DNA of 17,284 nt from Methylomarinum sp964474415 (GCA_964474415.1 CAYYSO010000037.1:1-17284); one strand, 5' to 3'; shown: positions 1 to 7,449, numbered from the stretch's first letter. Numbers and translations: made by a program. The notes: generated by a model from the sequence alone, not told the origin.

Positions 1-762
1 ACGTTGCAGGCAAAAGTACTGGTGGCTGCAGATGGCGGACAATCCCGGGTCAGGCAGACGGTGGGGCTGGGTGTCACCAGCTGGGATTATGAACAGCATG
101 CGCTGGTGATCTATGTGGAGACTGATTATCCGCAGCAGGACATTACCTGGCAACGTTTTGTGCCGAGCGGTCCACAGGCTTTTTTACCTTTAACCGGTCA
201 TTATGGTTCTATTGTCTGGTATAACTCGCCTGATGAAGTCAGGCGATTAAAAACATTGAATGCTGATGAGTTGATTGCGGAATTGACAACGACCTTTCCG
301 GATTGTCTGGGTAAGATCAATAAAGTATTGGGTATGGCCAGTTTTCCGCTAAAAAGACAACATGCCCAGCACTATGTCAAGCACGGTGCGGTTTTGGTCG
401 GTGATGCAGCGCATATGATCAACCCACTGGCCGGACAGGGCGTTAATATTGGTTTGCTCGATGCGGCAGCACTGGTCGAAGTGCTAATTGATGCCGATAA
501 CAACGGTGAAAACATTGCTGATGTAGCGGTGTTAAAACGTTATGAATCCATGCGTCGCAGTGAGAATCTGAAAATGATGACGGTGATGGATTTATTTTAT
601 CGTTTTTTTAGTAATGATGTTTTACCCGTCAAGTTTTTCAGAAATATGGGATTGGGTTTGGCAGAACGAATTAAACCGGCCAAAAATAAAATAATGCGTG
701 CAGCGATGGGGCTGGAGGGGAAGTTACCTAAGCTGGCAAGAGGTGAAGCGCTTAATTTATAG
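1..762 (+). CDS. UbiH/UbiF-family FAD-dependent ubiquinone-biosynthesis hydroxylase, C-terminal part (5' end outside window)
   Basis: The frame is open from base 1, so this is the last 253 codons of a gene that starts upstream. The family (UbiH/UbiF/VisC/COQ6 class A flavin monooxygenases) hydroxylates the ring of polyprenyl-phenol intermediates in ubiquinone synthesis, using FAD, NAD(P)H and O2. Visible are the mid-protein DG motif (VLVAADGGQSRVR, bases 16-54), which binds FAD and NAD(P)H, and the C-terminal FAD-ribityl motif GDAAHMINPLAGQG (about bases 400-441). The N-terminal GxGxxG Rossmann motif is off the window. The stretch with ITWQRF, GPQAFLPL and MDLFYRFFSN resembles UbiF (C6 hydroxylase) more than UbiH from memory, but UbiM or another paralogue is possible, so no symbol is given. 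It is followed by an unrelated PilZ gene after 129 bases without an obvious terminator. Confidence 0.88.
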   Translation, partial: TLQAKVLVAADGGQSRVRQTVGLGVTSWDYEQHALVIYVETDYPQQDITWQRFVPSGPQAFLPLTGHYGSIVWYNSPDEVRRLKTLNADELIAELTTTFPDCLGKINKVLGMASFPLKRQHAQHYVKHGAVLVGDAAHMINPLAGQGVNIGLLDAAALVEVLIDADNNGENIADVAVLKRYESMRRSENLKMMTVMDLFYRFFSNDVLPVKFFRNMGLGLAERIKPAKNKIMRAAMGLEGKLPKLARGEALNL

Positions 763-891
763 ATGCTTGCATCACGACTGGATTTTTCACAGATATTACA
801 TCAATAAATGTGATTATCATCATATTTAAACTGGAAAAGATTGTTTTTTGATCTATTGTTAATTCAGTATTCGACTTTGGTAGTGAATGTT

Positions 892-1293
892 ATGGAAAAA
901 AGAATTTATCCTCGTGTAGAAGCAAAGTTTCCTGCGGTGATTGCGAATGAGGCGGGGATTCGTCTCAATGTGGTGGCCAGGGATGCATCCTGTGAAGGAC
1001 TGAGCGTGGAATGCAATACTATCGAAAGAAATCTGGTTACTCCGGGTGGCAGTTTTGTCCGTGATGGTAAACCGGTTGAATTATACGTCTGGCTCGATTT
1101 GCCTGATGAGGCGGGCGGGTCAGCAAAAATTAAGGCTCGTTGTCATGTTGCATTTTCACGCCGTATAGCCAATGACAGGTGTAAGATCGGTATGCGCTAT
1201 ATGGATCTGGAAAAAAACGCCTATGAGAAACTGATTCGGTTTATTGAGCTATCTATGGCTTCAAATGATCATCGGCATGACCAGGCCTCTTAA
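892..1293 (+). CDS. PilZ-domain protein, probable c-di-GMP receptor
   Basis: A 133-residue single-domain protein. The two c-di-GMP contact motifs of PilZ domains are intact: RxxxR at residues 4-8 (RIYPR) and D/NxSxxG at residues 31-36 (DASCEG). The rest alternates short beta-rich segments and ends in a helix (YEKLIRFIELS), as in PilZ domains. I chose the ATG at 892 rather than the upstream TTG at 841 because RxxxR normally sits at the very N-terminus and the 17 extra residues are hydrophobic and unrelated to the fold; the ribosome-binding site is weak (GGTAG about 8 bases upstream). Binding of c-di-GMP is inferred from the motifs. The partner is unknown: stand-alone PilZ proteins act on motility, pili or polysaccharide export, and neither neighbour (ubiquinone hydroxylase, glnD) points to a target. 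It converges on glnD with 88 bases between them and no clear terminator. Confidence 0.85.
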   Translation: MEKRIYPRVEAKFPAVIANEAGIRLNVVARDASCEGLSVECNTIERNLVTPGGSFVRDGKPVELYVWLDLPDEAGGSAKIKARCHVAFSRRIANDRCKIGMRYMDLEKNAYEKLIRFIELSMASNDHRHDQAS

Positions 1294-1381
1294 TTCAGAA
1301 TCCGGTTTACGGGTATCTGTCTGAGAACACTACAAACCATAAAATACCTGGTAAATGCATATATTACACTGAAGATATAGG

Positions 1382-4021
1382 TTATTCCTTCAATAGTTCC
1401 AGCAATCTTGTTTGCAGCGTATTTAATGTTGCTGTGTCGGTAATGGGTTGCGAATTTTTGTTGGTAAGGTAAAACATATCTTCTACCCGACTGCCAATGG
1501 TGGTAATTTTAGCGTTATGCAGTTGGATTTCCTTTTCTCTGAATGCCTGCCCGATAATAGATAACAAGCCTGCCCGGTCTGTTGTAATCAATTCCAGAAT
1601 GGTGTGTTTGTTAAGAGGGTCATGCAGATATGAGATTTGCGTTTTAATGGGGAAATGGCGAGCTTGCCTGGATTGTTTGTGAATATTTTTTTGAGTTTTT
1701 AATTGTTTTGATAAGAGGTTGTTGCGTAATGATGCGGCAATATGAAGTTCTCTAAACAAGTCGTCAATGGCTTCCCCTGATTGTTCCAGGATCTGGAAGC
1801 TGTTTAAAACGTATTGATTGGTTGTTGTGATGATTCGTGCATCCAGAATTGTTAGCCCCAGATGATCTAAAGTGGCTGTGCAAATGGAAAATACTAATGC
1901 TTCGTTTTTGGCATAGATGAAAACTTCAGCGCTGCCGCGCTGGTTATGTGGGCGCAATAAAACCAGAGGGAAATCCTTCGGTTTTGATGCGGCAATGGCT
2001 ATGGTATGCCAGGCGATTTCATCGGCTGAGTAGCGGAGAAAATAATCATCATCATTCAGGTATTGCCAGCACTGATCAATGCTGGTTCTGGATATGCCCA
2101 GTCTGTGTAATACTGCTAATGTTTCATTTTTGTTGTCTTTAAGTCTTTCAGAACGGATGATAGGGTTTTGTAGGCCTCTGTGTAATGCGCTGTGTGTGGC
2201 GATATAAAGTTCTTTTAATAATGAATCCTTCCAGGAGTTCCACAGTTCCGGATTGGTGGCGCGAATATCGGCAACGGTTAACAGATAAAGGTAGTTTAAA
2301 TACTTAATGCTGCCGACATGCAACGCAAACTCGTGGATGACTGCCGGGTCGCTGATGTCTTTTTTTTGTGCCGTGGTTGACATCAAAAGGTGGTTGCGGA
2401 CCAGCCAGGTAATCAATTTGGTATCGGGGTCTGATAAATCATGTTGTCGGCAAAATTCACGGGCAATGTCTTCACCCAGTACTGAATGATTACCGCCTTT
2501 GCCTTTAGCAATGTCATGAAATAAGCCGGCAATGTACAAAATGTCAGGTTTGGGGATCAATAAAAAAATATTATTACAAAAAGGTAGTTCGTTATTGTGT
2601 TTTTCCAGTGAAAAACGGCGTAAATTACGGATAACAAAAAGAGTATGTTCGTCGACCGTATAGATATGAAATAAATCATACTGCATGCGTGACACAATGT
2701 TGGCAAAGCAGGGTAAATAGGCTGCTAAAATGCCGTATCGATTCATTCGCCGTAATTGATGGGTTATGCCTCTTGGCTGGCACAGGATTTCCATAAAAAG
2801 CCGGTTGGCTTTTTTATTGTTTCTGAAAGCATTGTCAATCAGATGCAAGTATTTACGGATTAAGCGTATAGTTGTTGCTCTTATGCCTTTTAAGGACGGA
2901 CTTTGTTGTAGTAATAAAAAGATTTCCAGTAATGCTAACGGATTGTTTTGGAAAACATCTTTGTGACTGGCTTCCAGATAGCCATTAATGACCGAAAAAT
3001 CTGCAGTAATTGGGATAGCTTTGCGTTTTTTATGGGGTTTTATGAAGCGTTCATCAAACAATTGCAACAACATTTCGTTCAATCGTTCAATACCAACAAC
3101 AGTTTTAAAATAAAACTGCATGAGTTGTTCGACGTCAGCCTGATGCTTGTTGTCCAAAAAGCCAAATTGTTCGGCGAGGTCGCGCTGATAATCAAACAGC
3201 AAGCGGTCTTCACAGCGACCGGTTAAAGCATGCAAGGCAAATCTAAGACGCCATAATATGTCTCTTGCTTTGATTAGCTCATCATATTCAGAAGCCGGCA
3301 TAAATTTGTATTTTATGAGTTCCCTGAGAGTTTGTGAGTGATAGTGACGTTTAAATACCCAAGATATGATTTGTAAGTCTCTGAGGCCGCCGGGACCTTC
3401 TTTGATATTGGGTTCCAGGTTGTAGGCTGTGTTATGGAATTTTCTGTAACGCTGTTTTTGTTCCTCCATTTTAGCCAGGAAGAACGCCTCGGAAGGCCAT
3501 AGCTGATCACTGGAAATTTCCTGTTTTAAGTTTTTGGCTAATTCATGATTCCCTGCTATCAGCCTCATTTCCATCAGACTGGTGATGATGGTCTGGTCTT
3601 CGCTGGCTTTTTCGATGCAATCAGCAATGCTACGCACCGAAAGGCCGGGCTTCAAGCCGATATCCCAAAGGAAATTGCTGAAATTTGATAACTGCTCCTG
3701 AAAATCATGGTGACCGTTGTTTAAAAGAATGACAATGTCGATGTCAGAATGCGGGAACAGTTCATTGCGGCCGTAGCCGCCAGTGGCAATCAGACTGTGT
3801 GTTAAAGTGTGAGCCTCTAGAAAATGCTGCCAGCCGGCGGACAGGATCTCGTCAATGAATGCTGACTTTTCAATCAGTAATTCCTGGGCAGAACGGTGGG
3901 GGTCGAATTTTAGCTTAAGTTGTTTGTTCTTGTCGCTGATGACCTCCTTAAACAAGGAGGTTGTGTTGTTCTTACTAAAATAGCCAAGAAATTCGTTGTT
4001 TTTTTCAATTTTTCCGGTCAC
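1382..4021 (-). CDS. glnD: Bifunctional PII uridylyltransferase / uridylyl-removing enzyme GlnD
   Basis: An 879-residue cytosolic nitrogen sensor (E. coli GlnD is 890). It uridylylates PII (GlnB/GlnK) when glutamine is low and deuridylylates it when glutamine is high, which controls glutamine synthetase adenylylation and NtrBC. Domains in order: nucleotidyltransferase with GGYGRNE at 81-87 and catalytic DID at 93-95; a GlnD-type linker (EGPGGLRDLQ, about 208-217); an HD hydrolase domain with H459, HD at 502-503 and H512; and two C-terminal ACT domains (about 697-770 and 806-879) that sense glutamine. All key residues are present, so both activities are expected. The start is GTG at 4021-4019, giving a 4-base overlap (GTGA) with the map stop. 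An AGGA lies just upstream inside map, so translation is probably coupled. The map-glnD pair is the E. coli order. Confidence 0.97.
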   Translation of the reverse strand: MTGKIEKNNEFLGYFSKNNTTSLFKEVISDKNKQLKLKFDPHRSAQELLIEKSAFIDEILSAGWQHFLEAHTLTHSLIATGGYGRNELFPHSDIDIVILLNNGHHDFQEQLSNFSNFLWDIGLKPGLSVRSIADCIEKASEDQTIITSLMEMRLIAGNHELAKNLKQEISSDQLWPSEAFFLAKMEEQKQRYRKFHNTAYNLEPNIKEGPGGLRDLQIISWVFKRHYHSQTLRELIKYKFMPASEYDELIKARDILWRLRFALHALTGRCEDRLLFDYQRDLAEQFGFLDNKHQADVEQLMQFYFKTVVGIERLNEMLLQLFDERFIKPHKKRKAIPITADFSVINGYLEASHKDVFQNNPLALLEIFLLLQQSPSLKGIRATTIRLIRKYLHLIDNAFRNNKKANRLFMEILCQPRGITHQLRRMNRYGILAAYLPCFANIVSRMQYDLFHIYTVDEHTLFVIRNLRRFSLEKHNNELPFCNNIFLLIPKPDILYIAGLFHDIAKGKGGNHSVLGEDIAREFCRQHDLSDPDTKLITWLVRNHLLMSTTAQKKDISDPAVIHEFALHVGSIKYLNYLYLLTVADIRATNPELWNSWKDSLLKELYIATHSALHRGLQNPIIRSERLKDNKNETLAVLHRLGISRTSIDQCWQYLNDDDYFLRYSADEIAWHTIAIAASKPKDFPLVLLRPHNQRGSAEVFIYAKNEALVFSICTATLDHLGLTILDARIITTTNQYVLNSFQILEQSGEAIDDLFRELHIAASLRNNLLSKQLKTQKNIHKQSRQARHFPIKTQISYLHDPLNKHTILELITTDRAGLLSIIGQAFREKEIQLHNAKITTIGSRVEDMFYLTNKNSQPITDTATLNTLQTRLLELLKE

Positions 4022-4782
4022 ATTTCTTCCTGGCGTAAAGTCAGAATTTCATAACTTGTATCGGTAACCAGAATGGTGTGTTCCCATTGCGCCGAGAGGC
4101 TTCTATCCTTGGTGACAGCAGTCCAGCCGTCTTTTAGAACTTTCATATGACGTTTGCCGATATTGAGCATGGGTTCTATAGTAAATATCATGCCTGATTT
4201 AAGAACCTCGCCTTCGCCGGGTTTGCCAAAGTGCATGACATGCGGGTCTTCATGAAAGTTTTTACCTATACCGTGTCCGCAAAATTCTCTGACAACAGAA
4301 TAGCGATTTGATTCGGCATGTTTCTGGATGGCGTGTCCGATGTCGCCTAATGTCGCTCCGGGTTTGACTTGTTCGATTCCTAAAAACATCGATTCCCGAG
4401 TGATTTCAACCAGTCTTCTGGCGTGAGGAGAAACAGTGCCAACACAAAACATTTTACTGGTATCGCCATGATAACCGTCTTTAATGACAGTGATATCGAT
4501 ATTGACAATGTCACCATTTTTCAGTTTTTTTTCGCTGGGAATGCCATGACAGATCTGCTGATTGATCGAAGTGCAAATTGATTTGGGAAAGCCGCGGTAA
4601 TTTAACGGAGCAGGGATGGCATTTTGTTCATTAACGATGAAATCATGACACAATTGATCAAGATGGTTGGTTGTGACGCCTGCGGCGATGTGTGGCTCGA
4701 TCATTTCTAAAACTTCGGCTGCCAGCTTTCCGGCAATCCGCATTTTTTCTATTTCATCTGCCGATTTGATGTGAATACTCAT
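4018..4782 (-). CDS. map: Type I methionine aminopeptidase
   Basis: A 254-residue cytosolic metalloprotease that removes the initiator methionine from nascent proteins after deformylation. All pita-bread-fold residues are visible: H79 (substrate binding) and the dinuclear metal ligands D96, D107, H170, E203 and E234, with H177 in GIGKNFHEDP. The length is close to E. coli Map (264), and there is no N-terminal zinc-finger extension, so it is the bacterial type Ia form. It is transcribed divergently from rpsB, the substrate-rich ribosomal operon, as in E. coli, and overlaps glnD by 4 bases downstream. The ATG at 4782-4780 is followed by MSIHIKSADEIEKMR, a typical family N-terminus. I could not place its promoter with confidence in the AT-rich sequence from 4783 on. 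Confidence 0.97.
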   Translation of the reverse strand: MSIHIKSADEIEKMRIAGKLAAEVLEMIEPHIAAGVTTNHLDQLCHDFIVNEQNAIPAPLNYRGFPKSICTSINQQICHGIPSEKKLKNGDIVNIDITVIKDGYHGDTSKMFCVGTVSPHARRLVEITRESMFLGIEQVKPGATLGDIGHAIQKHAESNRYSVVREFCGHGIGKNFHEDPHVMHFGKPGEGEVLKSGMIFTIEPMLNIGKRHMKVLKDGWTAVTKDRSLSAQWEHTILVTDTSYEILTLRQEEM

Positions 4783-5113
4783 GATTTCGTAGTCTAAAGA
4801 TGGAGTTTCAGTGGTGTAGTTAAATAATTAATATTCAGTTTGTGATTATTCAGCGTGTTTACGCTAAGGCCACAGGTTGTTAACTTATAAGGGTGTGTAT
4901 GCATGAATGTCTAAGAGTCCTGGTAAATCAACAGCCTGAAGCCTGTTTTAAAAATCCGCTGAATAGTTGCTTTCGTTTTTAATGACTGATTGTTTGTGAT
5001 TGATTGAGTTTGTAAAGCTTGTTTTAGTGTCATTTGTGGCTGGTGAGTGCAGAAAGACTCTAAAGTTACATTGTAAGGTAACTATATCAAAAATCTGTTT
5101 GCCAGGCTTGGTG
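4783..5113. other. map-rpsB intergenic region, upstream part
   Basis: This is the AT-rich upstream part of the 511-base divergent gap. I see no credible coding frame and no tRNA. The promoter of map must lie at its left end, but no -35/-10 pair stands out. A perfect 6-base inverted repeat, AGTTAC / GTAACT (5064-5069 and 5078-5083, 8-base spacer), lies about 30 bases upstream of the rpsB -35 and could be an operator; this is only a suggestion. Confidence 0.5.
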
Positions 5114-5142
5114 TTGTTGTAGAAGTAAAATCATGGTATAAA
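5114..5142 (+). promoter_or_regulatory. Probable sigma70 promoter of rpsB
   Basis: A -35 TTGTTG (5114-5119) and a -10 TATAAA (5137-5142) are separated by exactly 17 bases. The -10 matches the consensus at five of six positions, and the -35 keeps the key TTG. Transcription would start near 5149 and leave a leader of about 145 bases, similar in length to the E. coli rpsB leader. Predicted from sequence only. Confidence 0.6.
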
Positions 5143-5148
5143 GGTAAG

Positions 5149-5293
5149 TTCATTTTTAATCAATACTCACACTTGTCGTCACGGTTGATAGGGTGCCGGT
5201 TAAGGCTTAATTGTCTTAATGGGTTTTCAGGCGGGGCAGGTGGAGGCGTAACCCGATGCCGGAAATATTCCGGTAAATATTAGGAGAAAATAA
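5149..5293 (+). promoter_or_regulatory. Structured 5' leader of rpsB; candidate S2-responsive autoregulatory leader (tff/t44 position)
   Basis: The leader has three local stems. TTAAG 5200-5204 pairs with CTTAA 5215-5219. GGGTT 5221-5225 pairs with AACCC 5250-5254 around a G-rich loop. An 8-base-pair hairpin, TGCCGGAA / TTCCGGTA (5257-5264 and 5268-5275, loop ATA), ends 6 bases before the Shine-Dalgarno AGGAG (5282-5286). In gammaproteobacteria the rpsB leader mediates feedback by ribosomal protein S2, and the E. coli tff (t44) RNA maps to the same map-rpsB gap. Position, length and a hairpin next to the ribosome-binding site fit this, but I could not check the match to the known consensus. 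Confidence 0.5.
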
Positions 5294-6037
5294 ATGGCAG
5301 CAGTGTCAATGCGTCAAATGTTAGAAGCAGGTGTTCATTTTGGGCATCAAACTCGTTACTGGAATCCGAAAATGGCTTCTTATCTGTTCGGAGCCCGTAA
5401 TAAAATTCATATCATCGATTTGGAACAAACGCTTCCAATGTTCAATGATGCTATGAATTATCTAGGACAAATGACAGCTAACAAAGGAAATATTCTGTTT
5501 GTTGGCACTAAAAAAGCAGCGCGTAAAGCGGTTGCTGAAGAAGCGAAACGTTGTGGTATGCCATACGTAAATCATCGTTGGTTAGGGGGTATGCTGACAA
5601 ACTTTAAAACGATTAAAAAATCGATTAACCGTTTAAAAGAGCTGGAAGCAATGAAAGCGGATGGTACTTTATACCAACGCTTTAACAAGAAGGAAGCTTT
5701 GGGAATGGAGCGCGAGCTTGAAAAGCTTGAGCGTAGCCTGGGTGGCATTAAAGATATGAGAGGCATTCCTGATGTTATTTTCGTGCTCGATGTGGGTTAC
5801 GAAAAAAATGCCATTATGGAAGCTAAAAAATTAGGGATCCCGGTTGTAGCTGTGGTTGATTCCAACAATTCACCCATTAACGTTGATTACGTAATTCCCG
5901 GTAATGATGATTCTATTCGTGCAGTAAAACTGTATTGCCAGGCGGCCTCTGCAGCAGTTCTGGAAGCCAAGTCAGCAGCTCAGGGCGCGTCAGCAAAGGC
6001 GGATGATTTTGTTGAAGAAGTTGAAACCGAAGAATAA
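5294..6037 (+). CDS. rpsB: 30S ribosomal protein S2
   Basis: A 247-residue S2 (E. coli 241), a late-assembling protein of the small subunit that binds 16S rRNA on the back of the 30S body with S1. The two family signatures are present: the N-terminal block MRQMLEAGVHFGHQTRYWNPKM (from residue 5), split here only by its length, and the C-terminal block around residues 160-200 with PDVIFVLDVGYEKNAI and IPVVAVVDSNNSP. The central coiled-coil is visible as the charged stretch around residues 105-150. The C-terminus is short and acidic (DDFVEEVETEE). The start is set by AGGAG at 5282-5286, 7 bases before the ATG. It is the first gene of the rpsB-tsf unit and is divergent from map. Confidence 0.98.
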   Translation: MAAVSMRQMLEAGVHFGHQTRYWNPKMASYLFGARNKIHIIDLEQTLPMFNDAMNYLGQMTANKGNILFVGTKKAARKAVAEEAKRCGMPYVNHRWLGGMLTNFKTIKKSINRLKELEAMKADGTLYQRFNKKEALGMERELEKLERSLGGIKDMRGIPDVIFVLDVGYEKNAIMEAKKLGIPVVAVVDSNNSPINVDYVIPGNDDSIRAVKLYCQAASAAVLEAKSAAQGASAKADDFVEEVETEE

Positions 6038-6367
6038 TTCTTGCCACTTTGCACGGATCATTTTTTGATGCAGAGTTAAGGCGATTGTCGGCGAAGAATT
6101 CACCAGTTTGAACTGGATTTTTGTTTGTCTTTAAGGCGCGGTATCAGGTGCGAAGCACAAGGATTTGCAAATGTCGCTTGAAACATGGATGCCGGCAGTG
6201 GACAGGCTCCTAGGCTATAGTAAGTTATGTAATTGATGTCGTACAAACAACTGTATGGTCTAACATCCCTATAGCCTGGATCAGCGTAGCGGGGTGCCGA
6301 GAAGACGGCAAAAAGACAAGCAAAATAGTGAATTCTTTGACAGAAATCGTTTAAGTTAAGTCTTTTT
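6038..6367 (+). other. rpsB-tsf intergenic region with several inverted repeats
   Basis: No gene-like frame is present. CCAGTT / AACTGG (6103-6116) is followed by a broken T-run and may be a weak terminator for rpsB. Further stems are GTGC-GAA-GCAC (6148-6158), a perfect 9-base inverted repeat AGGCTATAG 6212-6220 / CTATAGCCT 6269-6277 with an inner GTTA/TAAC pair, and TGCCG / CGGCA (6295-6299 and 6306-6310). The stretch from 6275 (CCTGGATCAGCGTAGCGG) recalls degenerate REP-like sequences. It could be a non-coding RNA, an old repeat or a processed spacer; I cannot choose between these. Confidence 0.4.
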
Positions 6368-6395
6368 AAACGCCTCCCTTGTGAGGCGTTTTTTT
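6368..6395 (+). terminator. Strong intrinsic terminator between rpsB and tsf
   Basis: A perfect 9-base-pair stem, AAACGCCTC (6368-6376) / GAGGCGTTT (6383-6391), has a 6-base loop CCTTGT and seven consecutive T (6389-6395). This is a textbook rho-independent terminator. It lies 142 bases before tsf, so tsf needs read-through or its own promoter. Confidence 0.9.
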
Positions 6396-6401
6396 AGTTA
6401 A

Positions 6402-6511
6402 GGAACGCGCACGAAATAACCTGGACAAGTCTCGTATGGTATAGGTACGGATTTTCTGCACAGTGTGGATTTGTCGCACTTGTAGTGTCTAGAATATTTT
6501 GTGCGCGTTCT
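6402..6511 (+). promoter_or_regulatory. Long stem-loop in the tsf leader
   Basis: Bases 6402-6418 (GGAACGCGCACGAAATA) pair with 6495-6511 over 17 positions: 15 Watson-Crick and two G-U (6402-6511 and 6413-6500). After a 2x2 internal loop the stem continues with 6421-6427 (CTGGACA) against 6486-6492 (TGTCTAG), again with one G-U. An alternative inner pairing ACAAGT 6425-6430 / ACTTGT 6478-6483 exists. The element ends 25 bases before the tsf start and just after the terminator. It may be an RNase III site, a leader control element or a small inverted-repeat insertion. Confidence 0.55.
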
Positions 6512-6536
6512 ATAAGAATATAGAGGAAATAAGATA

Positions 6537-7412
6537 ATGAGTATTACTGCCGCAATGGTTAAGGAACTGCGTGAAAGAACCGGTTCCGGAATGATGGAAT
6601 GTAAAAAGGCCCTGGTTGAAGCAAAGGGTGATATGGAAGCAGCCATTGAGAATATGCGTAAATCAGGTCTTGCAAAAGCCGATAAAAAATCAAGTCGTAC
6701 AGCTGCTGAAGGTGTTATTGAGGCAAAGGTTTCTAATGATGCAAAAACTGTTGTCATGGTGGATGTTAACTGTGAAACAGATTTCGTTGCCAAAGGAGAT
6801 GACTTTGTAAACTTTGTTAACGATATTACCGATGTATTATTAACAGCCGATATTGAAACCAACGAACAATTGCTGGCACTGAAATTATCCAATGGCGAAA
6901 CAATTGATGATACTCGTCGCGCTTTAGTTGCCAAATTGGGTGAAAATATTACCATCAGACGGTTTGTTAAATTTACAGCAGAAGGTGGCAATGCCTGCTA
7001 TCTGCATGGCAGCAAAATTGGTGTTATCGTTGAGCTGGCTAAAAATGATGCCGAACTAGGTAAAGATATAGCAATGCATATTGCTGCAATTAATCCGGCT
7101 TATGTTTCTGAAGATGAAGTGTCAGCTGAAGTGATTGAAAAAGAAAAAGAAATTTTTACTGCGCAGGCTTTAGAAAGCGGAAAACCTGCTGAAATTGTTG
7201 AAAAAATGATTTCCGGTCGAATCAAAAAATTTCTGGCGGAAATTACTTTATTGGGTCAGGCATTTATTAAAGATGATAAAACAACCGTTGGCAAGTTGTT
7301 GAAATCAAAAGATAACTCGGTGGTTCGTTTTGCCCGGTATGAAGTCGGGGAAGGTATTGAGAAAAAAGAAGAAAATTTTGCAGAAGAGGTTATGGCCCAG
7401 GTTAGGGGATGA
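6537..7412 (+). CDS. tsf: Translation elongation factor Ts
   Basis: A 291-residue EF-Ts (E. coli 283), the guanine nucleotide exchange factor that releases GDP from EF-Tu. The N-terminal UBA-like region carries the first family signature LRERTGSGMMECKKAL (11-26). The second signature, VDVNCETDFVAKGDDF (75-90), includes the TDF at 81-83 that inserts into the EF-Tu nucleotide site. A central dimerisation/coiled-coil region and a C-terminal module follow. The start ATG at 6537 is preceded by GAGG at 6523-6526. The gene is separated from rpsB by 499 bases, an intrinsic terminator and a long stem-loop, so it is probably at least partly expressed on its own. A possible -10, TAGAAT (6490-6495), overlaps the 3' arm of the stem but has a poor -35. 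A strong terminator follows. Confidence 0.98.
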   Translation: MSITAAMVKELRERTGSGMMECKKALVEAKGDMEAAIENMRKSGLAKADKKSSRTAAEGVIEAKVSNDAKTVVMVDVNCETDFVAKGDDFVNFVNDITDVLLTADIETNEQLLALKLSNGETIDDTRRALVAKLGENITIRRFVKFTAEGGNACYLHGSKIGVIVELAKNDAELGKDIAMHIAAINPAYVSEDEVSAEVIEKEKEIFTAQALESGKPAEIVEKMISGRIKKFLAEITLLGQAFIKDDKTTVGKLLKSKDNSVVRFARYEVGEGIEKKEENFAEEVMAQVRG

Positions 7413-7423
7413 TAACTCTCAGA

Positions 7424-7449
7424 AAAACCCGGTGAAAACCGGGTTTTTT
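7424..7449 (+). terminator. Intrinsic terminator after tsf
   Basis: AAAACCCGG (7424-7432) pairs with CCGGGTTTT (7439-7447) around loop TGAAAA, followed by a T-run at 7444-7449. It lies 11 bases after the tsf stop and separates tsf from pyrH. Confidence 0.9.

Noticed and set aside
841..891. TTG-initiated N-terminal extension of the PilZ protein
   Set aside because: The RxxxR motif should be at the N-terminus, and the extra 17 residues are hydrophobic with no support from the family.
763..891. Possible FNR-like or other operator (ATCA-N7-TGAT near 801-815) before the PilZ gene
   Set aside because: The half-sites are four bases long and AT-rich, the spacing does not fit FNR, and no promoter could be placed nearby.
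6337..6365. Perfect TTGACA upstream of tsf as a promoter -35
   Set aside because: No acceptable -10 lies 16-18 bases downstream (GTCTTT region), and the start would fall inside the intrinsic terminator.
6398..6991. A 197-codon open frame on the minus strand across the start of tsf
   Set aside because: It lies antisense to the confidently identified EF-Ts gene, overlaps the terminator and leader structures, is rich in Ser/Ala/Thr as expected for a shadow frame, and has no recognisable motif.
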